The notes beneath the pieces were generated by a model. That model had not been told where the DNA came from and did no database searches. It saw nothing but the letters and a program-made list of their open reading frames with translations. Source: Prochlorococcus sp. AG-402-L23 (GTDB lineage: Bacteria > Cyanobacteriota > Cyanobacteriia > PCC-6307 > Cyanobiaceae). Taken from it: a stretch of DNA of 64,000 bases. The translations under genes and the position numbers were made by a program. Positions 52,190 to 61,113 of this stretch are shown piece by piece (within the stretch, counting starts at the first letter, position 1; the number at the start of each line of letters is the position of its first letter). The stretch spans positions 35,411-99,410 of the forward strand of contig QCIO01000005.1 of the NCBI GenBank assembly GCA_003216635.1. Direction: 5' to 3'.

Positions 52190-53094
52190 TCCTTAATAAT
52201 ATATCTCTTATTAAATTCATATACTTCTTTGGCTATTAATGGTAATAAGGAAGTATCTTTAAAATATTTTTCTCCATTACACAAAACAACTAATAAAGTG
52301 TGAAGAGATTGACTATTAGTCCACCAAGCTGAATCATGTCTAACTTCAGACATTAAGCCTGCTTTACTCCAAAGATTAATGCTTTCTGGTAATCCTTCAC
52401 CCAAAAAACCATCTATTTGATTAAGAGAATCGTTTTTAAGAACAACTTTATTTAAATTTCTTTTTAAAAAACTTCGTAAATTTAAGTCATTTTTTTGATA
52501 ATCAATATGAATCATAATTTCCTCCAAAACCCTTGCAGCTGAATCAGAATTCATAGCGTTTCTATTTTTATTATCCAACCCATAAAAGTCTTTTTCACGA
52601 CCAAATGGTCCATCATCCCAGGTCTTCTGACAGCAATTTATACCACTCAATTCCTCCCAATTTAAATCATGTAGCCAATCGTTTATTATACTTCTTTGAT
52701 ATTTCCAATTTTCCCATAATTCTCCTTCAATACAAGGTCCACTTGTTGTTCCAGTAAGTAAATCAATTAAGAAGCTTGTTGCATTATTACTTGAAAAAGA
52801 CAACATTTTTCTTACGGCATCAATAAGTTCATCTGACAATAGTAAACTTCCTTTTTTAATCCAATAAAATGCAGCAAGGCCATAAACTAATTTGACTATG
52901 CTGGCAGGGTAAACCATTTTTTTATTATTAATACCAGTTCCAAAACCTTTAAATATACTTTTATTTTCACTTTTATAATTAATCCAAGTTATGGCAATAT
53001 CTTCTCTTGAAACATCTGTATTATGAGAACATACTCTCCTTAAAATGTCATTTAAGGCTAGATCCATCTCTTTACTTAAATAGTAAAAGGACAT
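52186..53094 (-). CDS. serine beta-lactamase/DD-peptidase-fold protein
   Basis: 302-residue protein with the three motifs of the penicillin-binding/beta-lactamase fold: S65-x-x-K68 (PASIVK), S102-x-N104 (SSNNAT) and K244-A-G246 (SKAGL). It lacks a recognisable signal peptide, and I cannot see a class A Glu166-type omega-loop residue, so a DD-peptidase, esterase or other serine hydrolase is more likely than true beta-lactamase. Its start codon is 3 bp from that of a divergent NlpC/P60 peptidase. A perfect TATAAT at 53110-53105 would give an almost leaderless transcript; Met10 (53065-53067) is an alternative start. Confidence 0.82.
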   Translation of the reverse strand: MSFYYLSKEMDLALNDILRRVCSHNTDVSREDIAITWINYKSENKSIFKGFGTGINNKKMVYPASIVKLVYGLAAFYWIKKGSLLLSDELIDAVRKMLSFSSNNATSFLIDLLTGTTSGPCIEGELWENWKYQRSIINDWLHDLNWEELSGINCCQKTWDDGPFGREKDFYGLDNKNRNAMNSDSAARVLEEIMIHIDYQKNDLNLRSFLKRNLNKVVLKNDSLNQIDGFLGEGLPESINLWSKAGLMSEVRHDSAWWTNSQSLHTLLVVLCNGEKYFKDTSLLPLIAKEVYEFNKRYIIKD

Positions 53095-53097
53095 TGT

Positions 53098-53856
53098 ATG
53101 GAAAATTATAAAAATCCTATCTCACTATTAAAACAAACTAATTTTTCAAAAACTATTTGGTGGAAATTAAAAGTTAATATTTCTGGATATCGAAATGAAA
53201 CAGAAGATAAATTAGTCACTGAAATATTTAAAAATAGAATTTTTAGGCTACTTTATCCAAATATTTATCAATATGATCATAAATTTCCAAGAATTCTAGT
53301 TCAACTATATGAAGATGGCTACGTCTGCTGGATAAATTTAGATGGATTGATTATTGAGAAATACGAATTGAGAAAAACTGAGAATTTAAAAAATGAACAA
53401 TTCTTTATAAAAGATAAAATTAACTCAATTTTAAAATGGATCAAGGATCAAGCTGATTTAACTAATGAATACCTTTGGGGAGGCACATTAGGACCCAATT
53501 ATGATTGTTCAGGGTTAATTCAGACTGCTTTTTTAAAGCATAATATTCATATACCTCGAGATTCTTTTCAAATTAAAAGTTTTTGTAAACACCTTTTTTA
53601 TTTCAAAGAAATTAACAAAAATCTTGAACCAGGAGACCTCTTGTTCTTTGGAAACAAAGGGCAATGTGATCATATTGGAATCTACAGAGGTGATGGATTA
53701 TATTATCATAGCTCTGGGAAAGACTTTGGAAGAAATGGAATAGGATTAGATACTTTAAAAGAGACAAACGACTCAATTTCATTGCATTATCAATCAAAGC
53801 TTATTTCAGCAGGAAAAGTTATTAGAGAATACAGATGGGATAGAACTATTAGATAG
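53098..53856 (+). CDS. NlpC/P60 family peptidase
   Basis: 252-residue protein with an N-terminal region (about 1-100) likely holding an SH3-like fold, and a C-terminal NlpC/P60 domain with the catalytic C137 (YLWGGTLGPNYDCSGLI) and H192 (CDHIGIY), plus H204 as a possible third residue. Family members cleave peptidoglycan peptides. A Shine-Dalgarno-like AAGGA (53087-53091) lies 6 nt before the ATG, inside the divergent neighbour. No signal peptide is evident. Confidence 0.88.
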   Translation: MENYKNPISLLKQTNFSKTIWWKLKVNISGYRNETEDKLVTEIFKNRIFRLLYPNIYQYDHKFPRILVQLYEDGYVCWINLDGLIIEKYELRKTENLKNEQFFIKDKINSILKWIKDQADLTNEYLWGGTLGPNYDCSGLIQTAFLKHNIHIPRDSFQIKSFCKHLFYFKEINKNLEPGDLLFFGNKGQCDHIGIYRGDGLYYHSSGKDFGRNGIGLDTLKETNDSISLHYQSKLISAGKVIREYRWDRTIR

Positions 53857-53911
53857 CAGTCTTTTTTTTAAATTAATATATTGAAAATTGATTACTTATT
53901 TAGATTTCAAC

Positions 53912-54514
53912 TTAACCAGTAGTCCAAATATTTTGAATTAATTGCATAATGCTGTTCAAATGAAGTGTGCCTACAAGAAGCCATGCAAAAACAGCTCCCC
54001 CACAGCCACCTAGCCAAAATCCACTCGTAAAATCAGCCCACCCTGATCTAGTAAACAAATCTGCAGGAGGATTATTAACAGTAGCATCAGGAGGTTGTAC
54101 ATTAGGAGCTTTACCTGGGGCGTTATAGAGAACTAAAAGTGCTGTCAAAATATGTACAGCCCCGATAGCTGCAAGTAATCCTGCTGTCAATGCAAAATCA
54201 GAATTTCTTAAAGGTCCAGTCATAGTAAATGGGCCATATAAGAGATAACCAAAAGCTGCTCCAGTTTCAAGACCTCTAAAGTTAGGAGAAATTCCTTCTC
54301 TATAAAAAGGTAAATTATTGATAAAAGCTTTAGTAAAGTAACCACTATTAACTGGGGTAGCTAAATTTCCAACAAATGGATCAGCGACTGTTTTAACTGC
54401 CCATTGTTCTGCAATACCAATATCTGTAGGCTGGACACTTTGATCTATATATTTTTCAGGAAATTTAGGCTTAGCTCCTAATAATTCTTTAATTGGTGTT
54501 TGTGAATCGCTCAT
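53912..54514 (-). CDS. psaL: photosystem I subunit XI (PsaL)
   Basis: 200-residue thylakoid protein needed for PSI trimer formation. It has the usual N-terminal part ([26 protein letters not shown]) and three hydrophobic segments (about 78-98, 104-122 and 165-185). The [16 protein letters not shown] segment is typical. It lies 31 bp after psaI on the same strand, the common psaI-psaL arrangement. Confidence 0.96.
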   Translation of the reverse strand: MSDSQTPIKELLGAKPKFPEKYIDQSVQPTDIGIAEQWAVKTVADPFVGNLATPVNSGYFTKAFINNLPFYREGISPNFRGLETGAAFGYLLYGPFTMTGPLRNSDFALTAGLLAAIGAVHILTALLVLYNAPGKAPNVQPPDATVNNPPADLFTRSGWADFTSGFWLGGCGGAVFAWLLVGTLHLNSIMQLIQNIWTTG

Positions 54515-54545
54515 TTTAAAAAAAAGATAATGTGATAATTGATTT

Positions 54546-54659
54546 TTATTCAGTAGCTGTTATGAATCTGCCTATTAAAACAATAAAAACAGCAGGTACT
54601 ACTAAGCCAATCATGGGCACAAAGACCGAAGGCAGAAGATTTGAAAATTCAGATGACAT
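54546..54659 (-). CDS. psaI: photosystem I subunit VIII (PsaI)
   Basis: 37-residue one-helix thylakoid protein; [20 protein letters not shown] and the ending GRFITATE match PsaI. I start it at the ATG at 54657-54659 rather than at the longer upstream frame, whose N-terminus (MRKNLACKKLIIF) is not conserved-looking. It helps bind PsaL, which is encoded next. Confidence 0.93.
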   Translation of the reverse strand: MSSEFSNLLPSVFVPMIGLVVPAVFIVLIGRFITATE

Positions 54660-54751
54660 AGTTCTTTTAACATCTTTAAATACTTTAGTATTTATATTAG
54701 AAATAATGTTAATTTTATTACTGGATGATATAAAAATTATTAACTTTTTAC

Positions 54752-55144
54752 ATGCTAAATTTTTTCGCAATATTACTCATTTTTTTTATCGTATTAATAT
54801 TATATATTTTTAAAAAAAGCATTATTAAAAAAATAATTAATATAAATAACTTTCACTTGAAAAAACTGATAAAAAATAAAAATCACCATAAAAAATATGC
54901 AGTTAAAAAGAATAGTTTTTCATACAAACATAAAAATAATACATACTCAGCATTTCACAAGAAATCTCAAAGAAGTAAAATGTTTAAACTATTTCGAAGT
55001 AATACAAAAGATAAATTAAAAGCACTCCAGATTGCAGAGGAATTAGCAGACAAATCAACATTATCTATTTTAAGAAAAGGATTAAAAGATACTTCTCCTG
55101 AAGTAGTTGAGATTTCAGCTAAATTAATTAGAAATTTCAAGTAA
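54752..55144 (+). CDS. membrane-anchored basic protein with HEAT-like C-terminus
   Basis: 130-residue protein with an N-terminal membrane helix (about residues 3-22), a very basic linker with many Lys, Asn and His, and a C-terminal segment (about 83-128: KLKALQIAEELADKSTLSILRKGL, then SPEVVEISAKLIRNF) that looks like one HEAT repeat pair. I recognise no family. It is divergent from psaI and ends 4 bp from the convergent glycosyltransferase. Confidence 0.55.
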   Translation: MLNFFAILLIFFIVLILYIFKKSIIKKIININNFHLKKLIKNKNHHKKYAVKKNSFSYKHKNNTYSAFHKKSQRSKMFKLFRSNTKDKLKALQIAEELADKSTLSILRKGLKDTSPEVVEISAKLIRNFK

Positions 55145-55148
55145 AAGT

Positions 55149-56111
55149 TTAATTTTTAGTTTTACCTTGAATTTCTCTAATTCTATAAATAGGTCTGTCT
55201 TGACTTTCATGATAGGTCCTAATTAAAAGTTCACTCAATAATCCAAAGCTGAATAACTGAACCCCAGCAATTCCCAATATTAATGAAAACATTAGCAAAG
55301 GACGATTTCCAATATCTTCACCCATTATTTTTAGAACTATCAAATAAGAACTCATTGCAAGGCTAATCAAAATACTTATCATTCCAACAAATCCAAATCC
55401 ATACATAGGTCTTGTTAAAAATTTAGTCATAAACCAAACGGTTAATAAATCCATTAAAACTCTAAAAGTTCTATCAATTCCATATTTGCTAGATCCATAT
55501 TGCCGGCTTCTATGATTAACTTTAATTTCTTTAATTCTTGCACCTTCAATATTTGCTAAAACTGGCAGAAACCTGTGAAGTTCACCATAAAGCTTAATAT
55601 CATCTATTATTTCTTTTTTAAAAGCTTTTAATGAGCATCCATAGTCATGCAACTTCAAACCTGTTACATGTGCTATCAATTTATTAGCTATTTTTGATGG
55701 TATCTTTCTATTAACTAATTTATCTTTTCTATCAAACCTCCATCCACAAATCAAATCATAGCCATTATTAATTTCTGAAATTAATTTGGGCATATCATTA
55801 GGATCATTTTGTAAATCACCATCTAAAGTAATAACAATGTCTCCTTTAGAATGGTCAAAGCCAGCTGCCATTGCTGCTGTTTGTCCATAATTTTTACGGA
55901 GAGAAATTACTGACAATTCGTTGATTTTGTAAGTTAATTGTTTTAATATTTGCTGAGTATTGTCTTTAGAACCATCATTTACAACAATTAATTCAAAATT
56001 GAATTTATTAGCTGCCATTACATTTATAACCTCTTCCAATAAAAAACCAATACTCCCACTTTCATTGAAAACAGGAATAATAATAGATATTAATTGGTTT
56101 ATATCTGACAT
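55149..56111 (-). CDS. GT2-family glycosyltransferase with C-terminal membrane helices
   Basis: 320-residue enzyme of the dolichol-phosphate-mannose synthase/GtrB/ArnC-like group. The GT-A domain (about 1-225) contains SIIIPVFNESGSI, VVNDGSKDNT, the DGD metal motif in ITLDGDLQNDP and a GSSKYG segment. Two membrane helices follow (about 240-262 and 272-298). It likely transfers a sugar or sugar-like group to a polyprenyl phosphate; the donor is unknown. It lies downstream of psaAB on the same strand but beyond their terminator. Confidence 0.9.
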   Translation of the reverse strand: MSDINQLISIIIPVFNESGSIGFLLEEVINVMAANKFNFELIVVNDGSKDNTQQILKQLTYKINELSVISLRKNYGQTAAMAAGFDHSKGDIVITLDGDLQNDPNDMPKLISEINNGYDLICGWRFDRKDKLVNRKIPSKIANKLIAHVTGLKLHDYGCSLKAFKKEIIDDIKLYGELHRFLPVLANIEGARIKEIKVNHRSRQYGSSKYGIDRTFRVLMDLLTVWFMTKFLTRPMYGFGFVGMISILISLAMSSYLIVLKIMGEDIGNRPLLMFSLILGIAGVQLFSFGLLSELLIRTYHESQDRPIYRIREIQGKTKN

Positions 56112-56170
56112 TTTTATTTGATAATAATCCTATAATTTTAACTTAATTTAGAACAATAAAATTAAACAAA

Positions 56171-56198
56171 AAAAATCACCACTTTCGTGGTGATTTAA
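56171..56198 (-). terminator. intrinsic terminator after psaB
   Basis: A perfect 10-bp stem (56173-56182 with 56187-56196) closes a GAAA tetraloop when read on the minus strand: AAATCACCAC-GAAA-GTGGTGATTT, followed directly by an additional run of T. It lies 24-46 bp after the psaB stop, so it should end the psaA-psaB transcript and insulate the glycosyltransferase. Confidence 0.9.
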
Positions 56199-56219
56199 AT
56201 TATTTAAAGAAATTAGATT

Positions 56220-58448
56220 TTAACCAAACTTACCTGAAGTTGATGCAATAACAAATGCACCAAATGTAAGAATGTTTCCAATCGTGAAATGTGCTAATCC
56301 CACTAATCTAGCTTGAACAATTGAGAGGGCAACTGGCTTATCTCTCCAGCCTACAAGGTTAGCTATTGGTGTACGCTGATGTGCCCAAACTAATGTTTCA
56401 ATTAATTCTTGCCAATATCCACGCCATGATATTAGGAACATGAAACCAGTAGCCCAAACTAGGTGACCGAATAGGAACATCCAGGCCCAAGGAGATAAAG
56501 AGTTCACGCCAAATGGATTATATCCATTAATAAGTTGCGCAGAATTTAACCATAAGTAATCTCTGAACCAACCCATTAGATAAGTTCCAGATTCATTAAA
56601 TTGTGCTACATTTCCCTGCCATATTGCTAGGTGTTTCCAATGCCAATAGAAAGTTACCCATGCTAGTAAATTTAATGCCCAGAACATTGCTAAGTACATA
56701 GCATCCCAAGATGAACTATCACAAGTACCTCCACGACCAGGTCCATCACAAGGGAATGCATAGCCTAGATCTTTCTTATCAGGAATTAACTTTGTTCCTC
56801 TAGCATCAAGTGCTCCTTTAATAAGAATTAAAGCTGTTGTATGAAGTCCTAAAGCGATAGCATGATGAACTAAGAAATCAGCAGGTCCAATAGGTAAGAA
56901 TGCACTTAATGCATCTTGTCTATTGATAAGATCCATCCAGTAATGATTTCCTGGTAATGAATTTGCAGCAATACTGGCAGAGCTTGTTGGATCAGATAGT
57001 AAAGCATTAAAGCCATACATCATCTTGCCTTGAGCAGCTTGAACGAATTGAGCAAATACTGGCTCAATAAGAATTTGCTTTTCAGGATTTCCAAAAGCTA
57101 CAACAACATCGTTATGAACATAAATTCCAAGAGTATGGAATCCAAGCAACATTGTTACCCAACTAAGGTGGCTTATCAAAGCTTCCTTTGTTCCTAGAAC
57201 TCTGGCTAAAACATTATCTTTATTTAATTCAGGATCATAGTCCCTAACAAAGAATATAGCTCCGTGTGCAAATGCACCAACCATCAAGAACATTGCTATG
57301 TACTGGTGATGGCTATATAAAGCAGATTGAGTAGTGTAATCCCTCGCGATAAAAGCATAAGAAGGAAGAGCTCCCATATGTTGAGCTACAAGAGAAGTCG
57401 CTACTCCAAGAGATGCTAATGCTAGTCCTAGTTGGAAATGTAATGAGTTATTTACAGTTTCGTAAATTCCATCATGATTAATTCCAAAACTACCTTTATG
57501 AGGATCATTTGGATGTCTAGTATTATGAGCTTCAGTAATTTCCTTGAGGCTATGACCTATACCAAAGGTATTTCTATACATATGACCAGCAATTACAAAA
57601 ACTGTTCCAATTGCAATATGGTGATGAGCAATATCAGTAAGCCATAATGCTTCACTTTGAGGATGAAGACCTCCTAAGAAAGTAAAGATTGCTGTTCCAG
57701 CTCCCTCTGCCGTTCCAAATACTTGCTCTAAAGAATCAGGGTTTTGTGCATACGCTCCCCAATTTAAAGTAAAGAAAGGAGCTAATCCTGCAGGGTGCGG
57801 AAGAACTGTTAACCAGTTATCCCAACCTACATGCTGTCCTCTTGATTCAGGTATAGCAACATGAACCAAATGACCAGTCCAAGCGATACTACTAAAACCA
57901 AATAAAACAGCTAAGTGGTGATTTAATCTTGCCTCTGCATTTTTAAACCAAGCTAATGAAGGTCTAAATTTTGGTTGTAAATGTAACCAACCTGCAAATA
58001 AAGTCCAACAAGCCAAAATACTCATAAATATTGAAGCTTGGAAGAGTTGCTCATTAGTTCTCATACCTATTGTGTACCACCAGTGGTATAGACCTGAGTA
58101 AGCTATGTTTACTGGGCCACTAGCTCCAGCTTGTGTCATTGCTTCTGTAATACCAGATCCAAAATGAGGATCCCAAATTGCATGAGCAATCGGACGAACA
58201 TGAGTTGGATCAAGTACAAATTGCTCGAAGTTTCCCTGCCAAGCAATATGAAATAGGTTACCAGCTACCCAAAGGGCAATTATTGCTAGATGTCCAAAAT
58301 GAGTTGAGAAAAGCTTCTGATAAAGTTTTTCTTCGGTCATACCATCGTGACTTTCAAAGTCGTGAGCGGTAGCTATTCCGTACCATATTCGTCGGGTTGT
58401 AGGGTCCTGAGCTAGACCCTGGTTAAATGATGGAAATTTTGTTGCCAT
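56220..58448 (-). CDS. psaB: photosystem I P700 apoprotein A2 (PsaB)
   Basis: 742-residue core PSI subunit with 11 membrane helices that, with PsaA, binds P700, A0, A1 and the F-X cluster. F-X cysteines are in [18 protein letters not shown]. The N-terminal [20 protein letters not shown] is typical. It is second in the psaA-psaB operon, 27 bp after psaA, and is followed by a strong terminator. Confidence 0.98.
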   Translation of the reverse strand: MATKFPSFNQGLAQDPTTRRIWYGIATAHDFESHDGMTEEKLYQKLFSTHFGHLAIIALWVAGNLFHIAWQGNFEQFVLDPTHVRPIAHAIWDPHFGSGITEAMTQAGASGPVNIAYSGLYHWWYTIGMRTNEQLFQASIFMSILACWTLFAGWLHLQPKFRPSLAWFKNAEARLNHHLAVLFGFSSIAWTGHLVHVAIPESRGQHVGWDNWLTVLPHPAGLAPFFTLNWGAYAQNPDSLEQVFGTAEGAGTAIFTFLGGLHPQSEALWLTDIAHHHIAIGTVFVIAGHMYRNTFGIGHSLKEITEAHNTRHPNDPHKGSFGINHDGIYETVNNSLHFQLGLALASLGVATSLVAQHMGALPSYAFIARDYTTQSALYSHHQYIAMFLMVGAFAHGAIFFVRDYDPELNKDNVLARVLGTKEALISHLSWVTMLLGFHTLGIYVHNDVVVAFGNPEKQILIEPVFAQFVQAAQGKMMYGFNALLSDPTSSASIAANSLPGNHYWMDLINRQDALSAFLPIGPADFLVHHAIALGLHTTALILIKGALDARGTKLIPDKKDLGYAFPCDGPGRGGTCDSSSWDAMYLAMFWALNLLAWVTFYWHWKHLAIWQGNVAQFNESGTYLMGWFRDYLWLNSAQLINGYNPFGVNSLSPWAWMFLFGHLVWATGFMFLISWRGYWQELIETLVWAHQRTPIANLVGWRDKPVALSIVQARLVGLAHFTIGNILTFGAFVIASTSGKFG

Positions 58449-58475
58449 TGAATTAAAAAGGTGAAGTTCAGGTAA

Positions 58476-60779
58476 TTAGCCCAGGCCGAAAAGGCGAGCA
58501 TGGAAGAAAGCCCATGTGGTAGCAATACCACCGACAAGGAAGTGTGTTACACCTACTGCTCTACCCTGAGTGATAGATAAGGCTCTTGGTTGAATTGTTG
58601 GAGCAACTTTAAGTTTGTTATGTGCCCAAACAATTGATTCGAATAATTCTTGCCAATATCCTCGACCACTGAAGAGGAACATTAAACTGAATGCCCATAT
58701 AAAGTGAGCTCCTAAGAACATCAAACCGTACATGCTTATTGCTTGACCATAGCTTGTTAATACTTGAGAAGCTTGCGCCCAGAGGAAATCTCTTAGCCAA
58801 CCATTTATAGTAATTGCACTTTGTGCGAAATTACCACCGGTAAGTCCCCAAACATCACTCTGCATTTTCCAAGAGAAGTGGAAAATAACTATTGATAAGC
58901 AGTTATACATCCAGAAGAGTGCCAAGAACACGTGATCCCATGAAGAAACTTGACATGTACCACCTCTTCCAGGCCCGTCACAAGGGAATCTAAATCCTAA
59001 AGAAGCTTTGTCAGGGATCAACCTTGAACTTCTTGCATAAAGTACTCCTTTGAGAAGTATTAAAACGGTTACGTGGATTTGGAAAGCATGAATATGATGA
59101 ATCATTAAATCAGCTGTCCCTAATGGAATTGGAGCTATAGCAACCTTTCCACCAACTTCTACTAAACTTCCATTAAAAACTTCACTTAAAGCTTTGTGAG
59201 GTAAAGCTTCTGCAGTACCTGCTAAAAGAGAAGTTCCAACAGCAGATGATTGAATACTCTGAACCCATTGAGCAAAAATTGGCTGAAGTTGGATTGCAGA
59301 ATCACTAAACATATCTTGGGGTCTACCCAAAGCTCTCATAGTATCGTTGTGAATATAGAGTCCAAAGCTATGGAATCCTAACCACATACATACCCAGTTC
59401 AAATGACTGATTAAGGCATCTCTTGCTTTAAGAATTCTGTCTAATACATTATCAATATGTTTTGCTGGATCGTAATCTCTAACCATTGCAATTCCAGCAT
59501 GAGCGCCTGCTCCTACTATGAATAATCCACCTATCCACATGTGATGGGTAAATAATCCAAGAACTGTCATGTAGTCAGTAGCTATATATGGATATGGAGG
59601 CATCGCATACATGTGATGTGATACAAGTATGCTTATTGATCCAAGCATTGCTAGGTTTACTGATAGCTGGGCATGTCTACTTTCTGCCATGAACTCAAAA
59701 AGACCTTGATGACCTTTAGGAGCAGGGAATAATATTGGGTCTCCTTGCTGTGAATCTAATATTTCTTTCATACTATGACCAATACCGTAATTGGTCCTAT
59801 ACATATGACCACCTATTATTGCTATTACACCAAAAGCTAAATGATGATGTGAAACATCTGTCATCCATAAGCTTCCTGTCACAGGGTTAAGTCCACCTTT
59901 GAAAGTAAGGAAGTCTGAAAAAGCTAACCAATTTAAACTGAAGAAATTACCTGTACCACTTGCTAATCCTGGAAATATCTGACCGATAATTTGTGGATCA
60001 CAGAGTTGATGCGGCATAGGCATATCTGCAATTGTTGCTATTTCTTTACCATTGATGACTAAAGGAGAACCTGCATCAATTGCATCTAAGAGAGCTGCAG
60101 TAGGAGCTCCTATATGAATACAATGGCCAGCCCATGCTAATGATCCTAATCCTACTAAACCAGCTATATGGTGGTTAAGCATAGACTCAATATCTTGGAA
60201 CCACTCCATTTTTGGAGCTGCTTTGTGATAATGAAAAATTCCAGCATGAAGCATAAGTGCAGCCATTACAACAGCACCTATTGCTAAAGCCATCAGTTCA
60301 CTCTCGTTAGTAATCCCCCATGCTCGCCACATGTGGAATATTCCTGAACTGATTTGAATACCGTTGTAATTAGCACCAAGATCAGCATTAAGCATTTCTT
60401 GACCAACAATTGCCCATACTTGCTGAGCTCCGGGTTTAACATGAGTTGGATCAGCTAACCAACCTGAATAATTAGAAAATCTTGCTCCATGGAAAAATGC
60501 AGCACTCATCCATATAAAAATGACTGCAAGATGTCCAAAATGAGCTGAAAAGATTTTTCTTGTTGCTTCTTCAGCATCGCCTGTATGCACATCGAAATCA
60601 TGCGCGTCAGCATGCAAATTCCAGATCCAAGTCGTAGTTTTTGGACCTTTAGATAATTTAGTTGACCAGAAACCTGGCTTATCTAATTTGGCAAAATCAA
60701 TTGGTCTTGGATCGGCCTTAACAGGATCTTCCAAAACTTTTTTGTTTTTTTCTCCACTTTCTGGTGGGCTGATGGTCAT
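58476..60779 (-). CDS. psaA: photosystem I P700 apoprotein A1 (PsaA)
   Basis: 767-residue core PSI subunit. F-X cysteines lie in [18 protein letters not shown]. The protein is about 12 residues longer than most cyanobacterial PsaA; the extra length sits at about residues 232-258 ([15 protein letters not shown], then PMPHQLCD) in a loop following the GHCIHIG segment. Such an extension is known from Prochlorococcus. First gene of the operon; a 334-bp region with inverted repeats lies upstream. Confidence 0.98.
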   Translation of the reverse strand: MTISPPESGEKNKKVLEDPVKADPRPIDFAKLDKPGFWSTKLSKGPKTTTWIWNLHADAHDFDVHTGDAEEATRKIFSAHFGHLAVIFIWMSAAFFHGARFSNYSGWLADPTHVKPGAQQVWAIVGQEMLNADLGANYNGIQISSGIFHMWRAWGITNESELMALAIGAVVMAALMLHAGIFHYHKAAPKMEWFQDIESMLNHHIAGLVGLGSLAWAGHCIHIGAPTAALLDAIDAGSPLVINGKEIATIADMPMPHQLCDPQIIGQIFPGLASGTGNFFSLNWLAFSDFLTFKGGLNPVTGSLWMTDVSHHHLAFGVIAIIGGHMYRTNYGIGHSMKEILDSQQGDPILFPAPKGHQGLFEFMAESRHAQLSVNLAMLGSISILVSHHMYAMPPYPYIATDYMTVLGLFTHHMWIGGLFIVGAGAHAGIAMVRDYDPAKHIDNVLDRILKARDALISHLNWVCMWLGFHSFGLYIHNDTMRALGRPQDMFSDSAIQLQPIFAQWVQSIQSSAVGTSLLAGTAEALPHKALSEVFNGSLVEVGGKVAIAPIPLGTADLMIHHIHAFQIHVTVLILLKGVLYARSSRLIPDKASLGFRFPCDGPGRGGTCQVSSWDHVFLALFWMYNCLSIVIFHFSWKMQSDVWGLTGGNFAQSAITINGWLRDFLWAQASQVLTSYGQAISMYGLMFLGAHFIWAFSLMFLFSGRGYWQELFESIVWAHNKLKVAPTIQPRALSITQGRAVGVTHFLVGGIATTWAFFHARLFGLG

Positions 60780-61113
60780 CTAGCACCTCGAAAATAATTG
60801 ACATTAAAGCTGATTGATCGGATCTTGAACCTATTTTTAATGATAATGTTCAAGAAAACGAATCCTTCGGAACTTTAAATATTCGTTTCAAAAATAATAA
60901 GGCAAAGATTCTTTCGTTATGCATTAACGTAACAAATGTTCTAATGATTGTTACTATATGAATATTTTGTTAAATTCTTGCCTATGACTAAATTATGAGT
61001 ATTTTTACTCAAATTTTGAATAAATTTCTTAAATTTTTTTTTATATTTCAAAGAAAATTTTTCAAATCCAGCGACAGGATATAATTTCAATGTAACTATC
61101 AATAGTTTCTGGT
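60780..61113. other. psaA / cbiG-cobJ divergent intergenic region
   Basis: 334 bp without a real gene. It should contain the psaA promoter and leader (minus) and the promoter of the cobalamin gene (plus). The right half (about 61000-61080) is plain AT-rich DNA in which I see nothing. The left half contains the inverted repeats listed at 60824-60954. Confidence 0.5.
60824..60954 (-). promoter_or_regulatory. cluster of inverted repeats upstream of psaA
   Basis: Four inverted repeats follow one another: CTTGAAC/GTTCAAG (60824-60830, 60848-60854), AAACGAAT/ATTCGTTT (60856-60863, 60881-60888), CGTTA/TAACG (60915-60919, 60925-60929) and GTAACAA/TTGTTAC (60929-60935, 60948-60954). The first two have equal 17-nt spacers and centres 33 bp apart. 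They could bind a dimeric regulator or fold in the psaA leader. A regulatory function is inference. Confidence 0.45.

Noticed and set aside
51008..52200. Insertion sequence or integrated element around the recombinase-like gene
   Set aside because: No terminal inverted repeats, target duplications or cargo genes seen; composition matches the neighbours and active-site residues are altered.
53857..53875. Terminator after the NlpC/P60 gene
   Set aside because: There is a T-run, but the only preceding stem (CTAT/ATAG) is too short to be convincing.
54532..54813. 93-codon plus-strand frame across psaI
   Set aside because: Antisense to psaI and overlapping the start of the 54752 gene; no recognisable protein pattern.
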